A program made the position numbers and the translations under genes. Below the pieces are notes generated by a model. That model was not told where the DNA came from, did no database searches, and was given only the letters and a program-made list of their open reading frames with translations. 64,000 nucleotides of DNA from Rhizobium sp. R634 (lineage in GTDB: Bacteria; Pseudomonadota; Alphaproteobacteria; Rhizobiales; Rhizobiaceae), in assembly GCF_002211305.1 (NCBI RefSeq), contig NZ_LOKW01000026.1:1-64000 (forward strand), given 5' to 3'. This document shows, one piece after another, positions 43,010-51,984 of the stretch (position 1 is its first letter; the number at the start of each line of letters is the position of its first letter).

Positions 43010-43499
43010 CATATCCGAAAAACTGCGTGAGTTGCATGGGGCTTTGATCGAGATCGTCAGCGTCATGAACCGCCCTCAGCGGGACGAGCAGATGGTCCGC
43101 GAGGCCGGGATTTCGCTCGATCGCGCGCTGTTTCCGCTGCTGGTCGCGGTGGAGCGTCTCGGGCCGATCGGGGTGGTCGAACTCGCCGACCGCGCCGGGC
43201 GCGACTACACCACCGTCAGTCGCCAGGTCGCCAAGCTCGAAAGTCTGGAACTGGTGGAGCGCCGCGGAAGCGCCGCAGATCGCCGTGTCCGCGAGGCGGT
43301 CATCAGCCCCAAAGGCAAGGCGATGACCGATCGCATCGACGCCGCCCGCGAGAAGATCGGACGCGCCATCTTCGAGAACTGGGAAGAGCATGATTTCAAT
43401 GAGCTGGTGCGGCTGATGCGGAAGTTCGCCAATGATATCAGCGGCGATATTGCCGGCAGCGCGCGAGATCCGCGCGAAACCCGTGGCGAGGGCGGCTGA
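42978..43499 (+). CDS. MarR-family transcriptional regulator
   Basis: 173-residue winged-helix regulator: ALFPLLVAVERLGPIGVVEL (helices 2-3), DYTTVSRQVAKLESLELVER (recognition helix) and RRGSAADRRVREAVISPKGK (wing). It is divergent from the monooxygenase-MFS operon with 44 bases between starts and probably represses both until an aromatic ligand binds. Start at 42978 with GGAG at seven bases; the frame from 42948 is not required. Confidence 0.92.
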   Translation: MASTNNVQNTHISEKLRELHGALIEIVSVMNRPQRDEQMVREAGISLDRALFPLLVAVERLGPIGVVELADRAGRDYTTVSRQVAKLESLELVERRGSAADRRVREAVISPKGKAMTDRIDAAREKIGRAIFENWEEHDFNELVRLMRKFANDISGDIAGSARDPRETRGEGG

Positions 43500-43599
43500 C
43501 GGAGGAGGCAAGGTCCGACTTGCGTCGAACCCATTGCGCGAAGACGTTTGCAATGGTCTTCTGGCACCCCTTCACGTTAACGCTTTCCGGTGATTCCCG

Positions 43600-44079
43600 A
43601 TGTTCGATATTCTGTGGCGCGGCCTGGCGATCGGCGCCGGCGCAACCATCCTCATGGATCTCTGGGCGATCGTGCTCGCCAAGGTCTTCGGCCAGCCGCC
43701 GGCCAATTGGGCGCCGGTCGGACGCTGGTTCTGGCATCTCGGCCGCGGCAAGGTCTTTCATGAGAGTATTGCTGACGCCGAACCCTATCAGCACGAACTG
43801 GCGCTCGGCTGGTTCAGCCACTACGCCGTCGGCATTCTCTACGGCTTGATCTTTGCGATCATCATGGGGCAGGGATGGTTCGCCGCGCCGACATTCCTTC
43901 CCGCCTGGATCTTCGGCATCGTCACGGTCGGGGCAGGGTGGTTCCTGCTGCAGCCTGGCCTCGGCCTCGGCTGGGCCGCTTCGAAACATCCGAAGCCGAT
44001 GAAGGTCCGCTGCTTCAATCTGCTCGCGCATACGGTGTTCGCGCTGGGGCTTTATGGGACGGCGCTGATCATTCGCTGA
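43600..44079 (+). CDS. DUF2938 family membrane protein
   Basis: 159-residue integral membrane protein with four hydrophobic segments and the DUF2938 pattern: GAGATILMDLWAIVLAKVFG, HELALGWFSHYAVGILYGL, and a short C-terminal helix. Function unknown. It follows marR by 100 bases on the same strand; whether they share a transcript is uncertain. Confidence 0.8.
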   Translation: MFDILWRGLAIGAGATILMDLWAIVLAKVFGQPPANWAPVGRWFWHLGRGKVFHESIADAEPYQHELALGWFSHYAVGILYGLIFAIIMGQGWFAAPTFLPAWIFGIVTVGAGWFLLQPGLGLGWAASKHPKPMKVRCFNLLAHTVFALGLYGTALIIR

Positions 44080-44101
44080 GATTGCCAAAAATCCCTCCCC
44101 A

Positions 44102-44253
44102 ACCCCTCCCCACAAGGGGAGGGACTAAGCTGTGGTGTCCGGCGGCTGCCAAAAGCAGAGGTCGTGTTGGCTGCTACCGTTTGACGGATTGATACGACAG
44201 AGTTTATGTAAAGCGGTGCTGCATCCTAGTCCCTCCCCCTTGTGGGGAGGGGT
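44102..44253. repeat. Element bounded by long inverted repeats
   Basis: The 26-base arm at 44102-44127 (ACCCCTCCCCACAAGGGGAG...) reappears inverted at 44227-44253 with a single base insertion. Each arm is itself a hairpin (CCCTCCCC/GGGGAGGG). The 150-base unit lies between converging genes and looks like a dispersed rhizobial MITE-like element or a bidirectional terminator pair. Confidence 0.65.
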
Positions 44254-44281
44254 CTTTTGGTCCCCCGCGAACCGCCCTATC

Positions 44282-44923
44282 TTACCGCGCGGCCCAATTC
44301 GCTCCGCGGCGGAAGATCGTCTTCATCTCCGGCACGTCGAACTCCTTGGCCTGGTGGCCGAGCGAGGAATAGAAGACGCGGCCCTTGCCGTATTTGCGCT
44401 TCCAGACGACAGGCATGACGACGCCGTCGATCCAGTAGGCGTGCTCGCCGGTGAATTTGGTCGTCGCCAGAACCTCGTTCGAGGGGTCGACATGCATGTA
44501 ATATTGCTCCGACGTATAGGGGAAATCGGCAATCCCCTCCATCAGCGGATCGTCGGGCCGGGTGATGTTGACGGTATAGTCGATGATGTTGCCGGGATGG
44601 GCGACCCACTGGCCGCCGATGATGAACTGATAGTCGACGGAGTCGCGGAAGGCATCGCCCGCGCCGCCGTGATAGCCGGCGATGCCGACACCGCTTTCGA
44701 TTGCGGCGGCGAGGTTCTTGACCTCTTCCTTCTCGATCTTCGACATCGTCATTATCGGCACGACGAGGCTGAGATCATGGACGGACGGATCGGCAAGCGC
44801 CTCGGTGCCGTGTTCGAGATAGACCTTGAAGCCGTCCTCCTCGAGCATGGACTTGATGATTTCGGCGCATTCCTGCGGCTCGTGGCCGCTCCAGCCGCCC
44901 CAGACGATCAGTGCTTCACGCAT
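44282..44923 (-). CDS. thuA: ThuA-family protein (trehalose utilisation-like)
   Basis: 213-residue class I glutamine-amidotransferase-like fold protein of the ThuA family (EALIVWGGWSGHEP, AGYHGGAGDAFRDS, RVFYSSLGHQAKEF). In S. meliloti ThuA and ThuB catabolise trehalose and related disaccharides through 3-keto derivatives; the precise ThuA reaction is not settled here. Its partner at 44941 resembles ThuB. Together with the divergent sugar ABC operon it makes a Thu-like paralogous locus, with substrate not proven to be trehalose. Confidence 0.85.
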   Translation of the reverse strand: MREALIVWGGWSGHEPQECAEIIKSMLEEDGFKVYLEHGTEALADPSVHDLSLVVPIMTMSKIEKEEVKNLAAAIESGVGIAGYHGGAGDAFRDSVDYQFIIGGQWVAHPGNIIDYTVNITRPDDPLMEGIADFPYTSEQYYMHVDPSNEVLATTKFTGEHAYWIDGVVMPVVWKRKYGKGRVFYSSLGHQAKEFDVPEMKTIFRRGANWAAR

Positions 44924-44940
44924 AGTTATTCCTCCTGAAT

Positions 44941-46041
44941 TTATTTCGCCAGCCGTCCGTCGACGATGGAATCGGACAAGGGGGCAGGGCGCTCCACCGC
45001 CGTTGATATCGCGACTGTCCGGCCGGTCGCCGACGCGGTGTGGAACGCTTCCATGACCTCCAGCACATGCAGTGCCAGGTCGCCGTTGGCGCGATGCGGC
45101 CGGTTGGAGCGGATCGCATGCGCCATGTCGGCGACACCGAGCGAGCGATAATTGCCGTCGGCATAGGGTGATGTGAGTGGCTGATCCTCGAATTGGCCGC
45201 CCTTCCTGAGATATTCGACAGGGCCTTCGAATTTGTTGGGATCGGGCACGATTAACGTGCCCTCGGTGCCGTAGACTTCGAGCGGCACATGTTTGTGGCC
45301 GGCGACGTCGAAGCTCATGGCGATCTGGACAACGGTGCCATTGGCGAAAGCCATCATGCCGGCGACATGGGTCGGCACATGCACGGGAATACGCTCACCG
45401 TTGCGCGGCTCGCTCGTGATCAACCGTTCGGCCCGCGGCGTCGTCGCAAAGCCGACGACTTGAGCGACCGGCCCGAGAAGATTGACGAGGTCGGTGATGT
45501 AATAGGGACCCATGTCGAGCATCGGTCCGCCGCCGACTTCATAATAGAAGGCCGGGTTCGGATGCCAGCGCTCATGGCCGGGGCACATGAAGCTCGCCGA
45601 GCCGCCGACCGGCTGGCCGATGACGCCCTGGTCGATCAGTGCGCGGGCCGTCTGATGGCCGCCGCCGAGGAAGGTATCGGGGGCAGCGCCGATGCGCAGA
45701 TTGCGGGCGCGCGCCGCCTCCGCCAATTTTTTCCCTTCCGCGAAATTAATCCCGAGCGGCTTTTCCGAATAGGTGTGCTTGCCGGCTTCGAGCGCCTGCA
45801 GGGCAACAGCGACATGGGCCTTTGGGATCGTCAGGTTGACGATGATCTCGACGTCGGGGTCGGCGAACAGCTCTTCGACTGTCCTGGCGGGAACGTTGAA
45901 TTCGCGCGCCTTGGCCTCTGCCAGTTCCCGGTTGAGATCGGCGACGCCGCGGATGTCGAGAATGGGAAAGGATGCCATCGCCTTGAGATAGGCGCCCGAA
46001 ATATTGCCGCATCCGATGATGCCGATACCGACTCTCTCCAT
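44941..46041 (-). CDS. Gfo/Idh/MocA-family oxidoreductase (ThuB-like)
   Basis: 366-residue NAD(P)-dependent sugar oxidoreductase. The N-terminal Rossmann motif GIGIIGCGNISGAYLKAM and EKPLGIN (conserved catalytic Lys) are clear; the C-terminal domain carries GGGPMLDMGPYYITDLVNLLG. Such enzymes oxidise sugars or sugar acids; next to thuA a 3-keto-glycoside pathway is the natural guess. Start at 46041 (MERVGIG) because GGAGG precedes it; the longer start at 46053 is less likely. Gap to thuA 17 bases. Confidence 0.9.
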   Translation of the reverse strand: MERVGIGIIGCGNISGAYLKAMASFPILDIRGVADLNRELAEAKAREFNVPARTVEELFADPDVEIIVNLTIPKAHVAVALQALEAGKHTYSEKPLGINFAEGKKLAEAARARNLRIGAAPDTFLGGGHQTARALIDQGVIGQPVGGSASFMCPGHERWHPNPAFYYEVGGGPMLDMGPYYITDLVNLLGPVAQVVGFATTPRAERLITSEPRNGERIPVHVPTHVAGMMAFANGTVVQIAMSFDVAGHKHVPLEVYGTEGTLIVPDPNKFEGPVEYLRKGGQFEDQPLTSPYADGNYRSLGVADMAHAIRSNRPHRANGDLALHVLEVMEAFHTASATGRTVAISTAVERPAPLSDSIVDGRLAK

Positions 46042-46074
46042 GAATTCCTCCATCTATATTGATTATGACGCCCG

Positions 46075-47274
46075 TCAGAGCGCCGGCCCGGTGGTGCTCC
46101 AGGGCGATTCGTAGAGTTCGTAGAGCGCCACCGCGGCCGCACCCTGCGCCCAGAAATCATCACTCGAATCGTCGAAGACGAGTTCGCTCACCCCCTTCAG
46201 CGAGGGCGGAATGGCGAGCGCATAGGCATCGCGCAGGCTGTTCAGAAAGGGTTCGCCGAGCGCCAGGCTGGAGCCGACCAGGATAACCCGCGGCGGCGCA
46301 AACAGCGTGACGATATTGGCAATGGTCAAGCCGACGGCTTCGCCGGCGCGGATCGCAGCGCCGATCAGCCGGTCGTCATCGGCCTTGATCAGCGCCTGGG
46401 CATGGGTCATGCCGCGGCCGAGACGGATCGCTTCGGCAAAACGGCCGTCGGCCTGCTGTTCGCCGAGGATCGCGCTCTCGCCGGCCTGGCTGAACAACCG
46501 CACCACGCCCTGCGGTCCCATGCCGAGCACGAGATCGCCGAGATTGTGGCTGAGGCCGCCGGCGCCGCGGAACAGGCTGTTGCCGTGCAGGACGCCGAGA
46601 CCGAGCGTCTGTTCCAGCGAAATCAACACCATATCTTCCAGATCGCGCGCCTTTCCGAACCAGTGATGGCCGAGCGTGATGGCGTGAGCGTCGCTCTCGA
46701 CGATGGTCGGCGTTGCAAGCCGCGCCGACATCTCCGCGGCGAAATCGACATTGGTGTCACGAAAAATCGGGCTGCTTCTTATGTAGCCTGTGCGGTGCTC
46801 GATGACGCCGGGGAAGCCGAGGCAAATGCTTTCGACGTCCTCCAGCGAAAGACCGGCGTCCACGACGCACCGCCGTACGCCGTCTTCGACGAGATCGGCG
46901 ATGACGCCGATCGGCTGCCGGTCGATGCGGATCGGCAGGGCAAGCTTCGACAGCACGTCGCCGCGGAAATTGGTGACCACGAAAACCATTCTGTTGGCGG
47001 CGATCTTGCCGCCCACGACGCGGGCGGCATCGGGATTGAGCTCCAGCGCCACGCGCGGCCTGCCGCGCACCGCCTCATTGCGGATATCGCCTTCGTGACG
47101 CGGCAGGATCAGCCCGTCGTCGAGCAGCGAGGCGGTAATGGCGGAAACGGTGGTGGTGGAAAGCTCGGTGCGTTCGCTGATCTCGATGCGCGAGATCGGA
47201 CCATGGCGCCGGATGGTATCGAGCACGTTCAAGCGATTGATCGCGCGCATCAATTCTGGATCTGCGGTCTTCAT
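46075..47274 (-). CDS. ROK-family transcriptional repressor
   Basis: 399-residue ROK regulator. A winged helix-turn-helix occupies residues 8-70 (NVLDTIRRHGPISRIEISERTELSTTTVSAI...), followed by the ROK actin-like domain (ICLGFPGVIEH, LSHNLGDLVLG). The zinc-binding CxCGxxGCxE motif of ROK sugar kinases is missing, so it is a regulator, not a kinase. It is encoded upstream of the ThuA/oxidoreductase genes and divergent from the ABC operon, placing it as local sugar-responsive repressor. Confidence 0.9.
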   Translation of the reverse strand: MKTADPELMRAINRLNVLDTIRRHGPISRIEISERTELSTTTVSAITASLLDDGLILPRHEGDIRNEAVRGRPRVALELNPDAARVVGGKIAANRMVFVVTNFRGDVLSKLALPIRIDRQPIGVIADLVEDGVRRCVVDAGLSLEDVESICLGFPGVIEHRTGYIRSSPIFRDTNVDFAAEMSARLATPTIVESDAHAITLGHHWFGKARDLEDMVLISLEQTLGLGVLHGNSLFRGAGGLSHNLGDLVLGMGPQGVVRLFSQAGESAILGEQQADGRFAEAIRLGRGMTHAQALIKADDDRLIGAAIRAGEAVGLTIANIVTLFAPPRVILVGSSLALGEPFLNSLRDAYALAIPPSLKGVSELVFDDSSDDFWAQGAAAVALYELYESPWSTTGPAL

Positions 47275-47473
47275 GAAAAACTAGCCGGCATCGTTCGTTG
47301 GGCGGAAGCCAATATTTTTAACGGGTTACGAAATAAATAGCAGGCAATCCCACGGGCCTGTCAAGCGCATTTGGTAAAAATAGCGGCACTTGGGTTGACA
47401 TCCGGCAAAAGCTCCGGTGAATTAATCCGCATAGGGGAAAAATTGTGAGGATAGGTCCCCTGGGAGGAAAATC
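47275..47473. promoter_or_regulatory. Divergent ROK / sugar ABC promoter region
   Basis: 199 bases. TATTT (47313-47317) and AAATA (47331-47335) with 13 bases between resemble NagC/Mlc-type ROK operators. A TTGACA at 47395-47400 is a candidate -35 for the ABC operon, with a poor -10 near 47418. GGGAGG precedes the SBP start. Boxes are tentative. Confidence 0.45.
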
Positions 47474-48778
47474 ATGAATTTTATGCTGAAAAACGCCGCT
47501 TTCGGTGGCAGGCGGATCGTATCCATGGCAGCGGCAGCCGGCATGTTGCTGGCGGGAGCGAGTGCCGCCTCCGCGACGACGGTGGTCAAATGGCTGCATC
47601 TCGAGCTCGACCCGAAAAACGTTGCGGCCTGGGAAGACATTGTCAAGAAATACGAAGCCCAGCATCCCGACGTCGACATTCAGATGCAGTTCCTCGAAAA
47701 CGAGGCCTTCAAGGCCAAGCTTCCCACTCTGCTGCAATCCGACGACGTGCCGGATTTCTTTTTCAGCTGGGGCGGCGGCGTGTTGAAGCAGCAGTCCGAG
47801 ACCGGCGCGCTGCAGGATGTGACGGCAGCGCTTGATGCCGATGGCGGCAAGCTGCGCAAGGCCTATACCCCGGCCTCGGTCGACGGCCTGACCTTTGAGG
47901 GCAAGACCTGGGCTATTCCCTACAAGGTCGGTCTGGTCAGCTTTTTCTACAACAAGGCCCTGTTCGCCAAGGCGGGCGTCAAGGCTGAGGACATCAAGAC
48001 CTGGACCGATTTTCTCGCAGCGGTGAAGAAGATCAAGGCGGCCGGCATCGTGCCGATTGCCGGCGGCGGCGGCGAGAAATGGCCGATCCATTTTTACTGG
48101 AGCTATCTCGTTATGCGCGAAGGCGGCCAGAAGGTCTTCGAAGCCGCCAAGAACGGCGAGGGCGAAGGTTTCCTCGATCCCGCCATTATCAAGGCCGGCG
48201 ACGATCTCGCCGAACTCGGCAAGCTCGAGCCTTTCCAGCCCGGTTATCTCGGCGCCACCTGGCCGCAGACGCTTGGCGTTTTCGGTGACGGCAAGGCGGC
48301 GATGATCCTCGGTTTCGAAGCCACCGAGGCCAACCAGCGCAAGAATGCCGGCGACGGCAAGGGGCTTTCACCCGACAATATCGGCCGTTTCGTCTTCCCG
48401 ACGGTCGAGGGCGGCGCCGGCAAGCCGACGGATACGCTCGGCGGCCTCAACGGCTGGGCCGTCACCAAGAAGGCCTCCAAGGAGGCGCTCGATTTCCTCG
48501 CTTTCCTGACGAATGCCGACAACGAGCGGGCGATGGCCAAGGCCGGCATGTTGCTTCCCGTTGCCGTCGGCGCCGATGACGGCGTCGTCAATCCGCTGCT
48601 GGCCGAATCGGCCAAACAGCTTGCCGGTTCGACCTGGCATCAGAACTTCTTCGACCAGGATCTCGGCGCGGCTGTCGGCCGTGTCGTCAACGACGTCTCG
48701 GTGGAAATCGTCTCCGGCCAGATGAATTCCAAGGACGGCGCCCAGATGATCCAGGACGCTTTCGAACTGGAGCAATAA
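47474..48778 (+). CDS. Sugar ABC transporter periplasmic binding protein (CUT1)
   Basis: 434-residue extracellular solute-binding protein family 1. A signal peptide covers about residues 1-36 (MAAAAGMLLAGASAASA, cleavage after ASA); the mature part starts TVVKWLHLELDPKNVAAWEDI and has PDVDIQMQFLENEAFKAKL, GLNGWAVTKKAS. It would bind an oligosaccharide or glycoside delivered to the two permeases downstream. First gene of a four-gene operon. Confidence 0.92.
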   Translation: MNFMLKNAAFGGRRIVSMAAAAGMLLAGASAASATTVVKWLHLELDPKNVAAWEDIVKKYEAQHPDVDIQMQFLENEAFKAKLPTLLQSDDVPDFFFSWGGGVLKQQSETGALQDVTAALDADGGKLRKAYTPASVDGLTFEGKTWAIPYKVGLVSFFYNKALFAKAGVKAEDIKTWTDFLAAVKKIKAAGIVPIAGGGGEKWPIHFYWSYLVMREGGQKVFEAAKNGEGEGFLDPAIIKAGDDLAELGKLEPFQPGYLGATWPQTLGVFGDGKAAMILGFEATEANQRKNAGDGKGLSPDNIGRFVFPTVEGGAGKPTDTLGGLNGWAVTKKASKEALDFLAFLTNADNERAMAKAGMLLPVAVGADDGVVNPLLAESAKQLAGSTWHQNFFDQDLGAAVGRVVNDVSVEIVSGQMNSKDGAQMIQDAFELEQ

Positions 48779-48857
48779 CCAGCGCCCATAGAACCTTCCC
48801 GGCGCTCCCGATCCAGTGGAGCGCCGGCATTGCTGCCGACGAACGAAAGCAGGATCC

Positions 48858-49796
48858 ATGGCCAATATTTCAGTCCCCTCGATGACATCAGCCGCAAGGC
48901 CGGCACGAAGAGCCGCAAACAGCAGGAGCTCGGTCGCCCACGACCGGCTGACGGTGCTCTTGCTCTTTCTGCCGCCGGCGCTGCTGCTGTTCACGCTCTT
49001 CGTCATCATGCCGATGGGTGAGGCGGCCTGGTACAGCCTCTACAAGTGGAACGGCTACGGCACGCCGACCGAGTTCATCGCGCTGCGCAATTTCCAGGTT
49101 CTGTTCCGCAACGCGGCCTTCACCCAGGCGCTGGTCAATAATGGCCTGATCATCGTCATCTCGATCTGCATCCAGGTGCCGCTCGCCATCTGGCTTGCGA
49201 CCATGCTAGCCCACCGCATTCCGGGCGTCGTCGGCTACCGGCTGATCTTCTTCCTGCCCTATGTGCTGGCCGACGTTGCCGCAGGCCTGATCTGGCGCTT
49301 CGTCTATGACGGCGATTACGGCCTGTTTGCCGCCGTTTCCAACTTCTTCGGCTTCGCCAATCCTTATGTGCTCGCCGACAAGGACGTGGCTATCTACGCC
49401 GTACTCGGCGTCATCGTCTGGAAATATTTCGGCTTTCACATGATGCTGTTCATCGCCGGCCTGCAATCGGTCGACAAGAGCGTGCTGGAGGCCGCCGAAA
49501 TCGACGGCGCCACCGGCTGGCAGAAATTCCGCTATGTCACGCTGCCGCTGCTCGGCTCGACCTTACGCCTGTCGATCTTCTTTGCCGTCGTCGGCTCGCT
49601 GCAGCTCTTCGACATGATCATGCCGCTGACCGGCGGCGGCCCGTCCAACTCGACGCAGACAATGGTCACCTTTCTCTACACCTATGGCGTCATGCGCATG
49701 CAGGTGGGTCTCGGCAGCGCCGTCGGCGTGGTGCTCTTCATCATCTGCGTGACGCTCGCCTTCGGTTACAAAAGGATCTTCATGCGCCATGACTGA
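48858..49796 (+). CDS. Sugar ABC permease, MalF-like
   Basis: 312-residue inner-membrane permease with six segments (first at about residues 38-62) after a basic cytoplasmic leader. The EAA loop is VLEAAEIDGATGWQKFRYVTLPLL. Start at 48858 (MANISVP); upstream frame from 48816 not required. It overlaps the next permease by eight bases. Confidence 0.92.
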   Translation: MANISVPSMTSAARPARRAANSRSSVAHDRLTVLLLFLPPALLLFTLFVIMPMGEAAWYSLYKWNGYGTPTEFIALRNFQVLFRNAAFTQALVNNGLIIVISICIQVPLAIWLATMLAHRIPGVVGYRLIFFLPYVLADVAAGLIWRFVYDGDYGLFAAVSNFFGFANPYVLADKDVAIYAVLGVIVWKYFGFHMMLFIAGLQSVDKSVLEAAEIDGATGWQKFRYVTLPLLGSTLRLSIFFAVVGSLQLFDMIMPLTGGGPSNSTQTMVTFLYTYGVMRMQVGLGSAVGVVLFIICVTLAFGYKRIFMRHD

Positions 49797-50637
49797 TATG
49801 AGCTCTTCCATCCGCATGCGCGCCTCGACCCGCATCTATCTCTACGTATCGCTGACCCTGATTGCGGCGATCGTGCTGATCCCGCTGCTGACGACGGCGC
49901 TTGGCGGCTTCAAGACGCTGGGCGACCTGCGCACCAATCCCTTCGGCCTGCCGACGGAATGGCAGTGGGCGAATTATACCGACATTCTCTTCGGCGAGCG
50001 TTACTGGCTGCAGATCGGCAATTCGCTGATCATTGCAGCGCTGACCGTGCTGCTGACGCTGATCGTCTCGTCGATGGCGGCCTTCGCCTTCGCCCATGTG
50101 CGCTTCTTCGGCTCGTCCTTCCTGCTCAACTATTTCCTGCTCGGCCTGATGTTTCCGGCAGCGACCGCGATCCTGCCGCTGTTCATCCGTATCCGCGATC
50201 TCGGCCTGTTGAACACCTATTGGGGCGTAGTGCTGCCGCAGGTGGCCTTCGGCCTCGGCATGAGCATCCTGTTGTTCCGGAACTATTTCCGTAACCTTCC
50301 GGAAGAATTGTTTCAGGCGGCCTTCGTCGATGGCTGCGGCTATCTCAGGTTTTTCTGGCATATCTCGCTGCCGCTCTCCCGGCCGATCGTCGCCACCGTC
50401 AGCATCATCTCCTTCGTCGGCAGCTGGAACAGCTACATCCTGCCGCTGATCATGCTGAACTCGGAATCGAAATATCCCTGGCCGCTCGGCATCATGGTCT
50501 ATCGCGGCGAATACGGCACGGAATGGCAATTGGTGCTGGCCTTCATCACGCTGACCATCCTTCCGACAATCATCGTCTTCTTCGTCGCCCAGCGGCACAT
50601 CATCGCCGGCCTGACCGCCGGCGCCGTCAAGTCCTGA
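49789..50637 (+). CDS. Sugar ABC permease, MalG-like
   Basis: 282-residue inner-membrane permease with six segments. The EAA loop is ELFQAAFVDGCGYLRFFWHISLPLSRP and the sequence ends as in MalG-type permeases (QRHIIAGLTAGAVK). It works with the MalF-like partner and the ATPase downstream. Confidence 0.92.
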   Translation: MTDMSSSIRMRASTRIYLYVSLTLIAAIVLIPLLTTALGGFKTLGDLRTNPFGLPTEWQWANYTDILFGERYWLQIGNSLIIAALTVLLTLIVSSMAAFAFAHVRFFGSSFLLNYFLLGLMFPAATAILPLFIRIRDLGLLNTYWGVVLPQVAFGLGMSILLFRNYFRNLPEELFQAAFVDGCGYLRFFWHISLPLSRPIVATVSIISFVGSWNSYILPLIMLNSESKYPWPLGIMVYRGEYGTEWQLVLAFITLTILPTIIVFFVAQRHIIAGLTAGAVKS

Positions 50638-50660
50638 GCCGAACTTTTGGAGCTGCAATT

Positions 50661-51734
50661 ATGGCATCCGTTTCACTGCACGATGTAACCAAGGCCTATG
50701 GCGCCGTCGATGTCATCCATGGCATTTCGCTTCATATCGAGGATGGCGAATTCGTCGCCCTGGTCGGCCCGTCCGGCTGCGGAAAATCGACACTGCTGCG
50801 CATGATCGCCGGCCTCGAGGAGATCACCGACGGCGAGATCGCGATCGGCGGCAATATCGTCAATGCGATGACGCCGCGCGAGCGCAACATCGCCATGGTC
50901 TTCCAGTCCTACGCGCTCTATCCGCATATGACGGTCGCTGAAAACATGGGCTTCAACCTGAAACTTGCCGGCGTTCAAAAGCCCGAGATCGAGGCCCGCG
51001 TCGGTGAGGCCGCCCGCATGCTCGATCTCGCCAAGCTGCTCGACCGCAAGCCGGCCCAGCTTTCCGGCGGCCAGCGCCAGCGCGTCGCCATGGGCCGCGC
51101 CATCGTGCGCAATCCCGCCGTCTTCCTCTTCGACGAGCCGCTTTCCAATCTCGACGCTAAGCTGCGCGTGCAGATGCGCTCGGAAATCAAGACGCTGCAC
51201 CAGAAGGTGAAGACGACCTCGATCTATGTCACCCACGACCAGATCGAAGCGATGACGCTCGCCGACCGCATTGTCGTGCTCAACCAGGGCAGGGTGGAGC
51301 AAGCGGGCACGCCGCTCGAACTTTACAAGAAGCCAGCCAATCTTTTCGTCGCCGCTTTCATCGGCTCGCCGGCGATGAACATGCTCGACGGCACGGTAGA
51401 GGGTCAAAACGGCGAGCCCGCCGCCCGCCTCGAAGACGGCACGGCAATCCGTATCGCGCCCGACCGTCGGGTCAGACCCGGCCAAGCCATTACTATCGGC
51501 CTGCGCCCAGAACATCTTATTCCCGGCATAGCTGGCGGCACTCCGCTTGCCGGCCGCACCATGCTGGTGGAGCCCACGGGCGCGCAGACCCATGTGGTCT
51601 TCGATCTCGCCGGCCAGCAGGTCACGGCCATCGTCGATGGCGAATACCCCGCCCGCTACGGCGCGGTGTTCGAGGCAAGCATCGCCAGCGACCAGGTGCA
51701 CGTGTTCGACCGCGGCAGCGGGGTGGCGCTGTAG
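50661..51734 (+). CDS. Sugar ABC ATP-binding protein, MalK/UgpC-like
   Basis: 357-residue ATPase. Walker A GPSGCGKST, Q-loop FQSYALYPHMTV, signature LSGGQRQR, Walker B VFLFDEPLSNLDAK and switch histidine in YVTHDQIEAM are intact. The C-terminal 120 residues form the OB-fold TOBE domain typical of CUT1 systems. Start at 50661, 23 bases after the permease stop. Confidence 0.93.
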   Translation: MASVSLHDVTKAYGAVDVIHGISLHIEDGEFVALVGPSGCGKSTLLRMIAGLEEITDGEIAIGGNIVNAMTPRERNIAMVFQSYALYPHMTVAENMGFNLKLAGVQKPEIEARVGEAARMLDLAKLLDRKPAQLSGGQRQRVAMGRAIVRNPAVFLFDEPLSNLDAKLRVQMRSEIKTLHQKVKTTSIYVTHDQIEAMTLADRIVVLNQGRVEQAGTPLELYKKPANLFVAAFIGSPAMNMLDGTVEGQNGEPAARLEDGTAIRIAPDRRVRPGQAITIGLRPEHLIPGIAGGTPLAGRTMLVEPTGAQTHVVFDLAGQQVTAIVDGEYPARYGAVFEASIASDQVHVFDRGSGVAL

Positions 51735-51820
51735 GCGCGGTTCTCATTCAGCCCAACAACGACCGGACCGCTGGGTAAGCGCAGTCACCAAGACCTGATG
51801 ATTGGCGCTAACTCCTCTTT

Positions 51821-51897
51821 CGTCATGCTCGGGCTTGTCCCGAGCATCTGCCACGGGTCGATGCACAGCAGATCCTCGGCACAAGGCCGAGGATGAC
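51821..51897. repeat. Composite rhizobial intergenic palindrome
   Basis: Two hairpins lie in tandem: a perfect 9-bp stem ATGCTCGGG/CCCGAGCAT (51825-51833 with 51839-51847) and CCTCGGC/GCCGAGG (51875-51892). The outer ends CGTCAtgCTCGG and CCGAGgaTGACG are inverted copies of each other, so the whole unit is a long imperfect palindrome. The second stem recurs at 25851-25869. It separates converging operons. Confidence 0.7.
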
Positions 51898-51984
51898 GTT
51901 AAGTGAGGATCGAGGTCTCTCAACAAATTGAGCCGCAGGAAAAGTCTGCGGCGGCAGTGCCACCGCCGTTCCCGGTCACGGCTA

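Noticed and set aside
47387..47400. Sigma-54-like GGCAC-N-TTGA before the sugar SBP gene
   Set aside because: The -12 element reads GA where GC is required; kept only as a possible sigma-70 -35 box.
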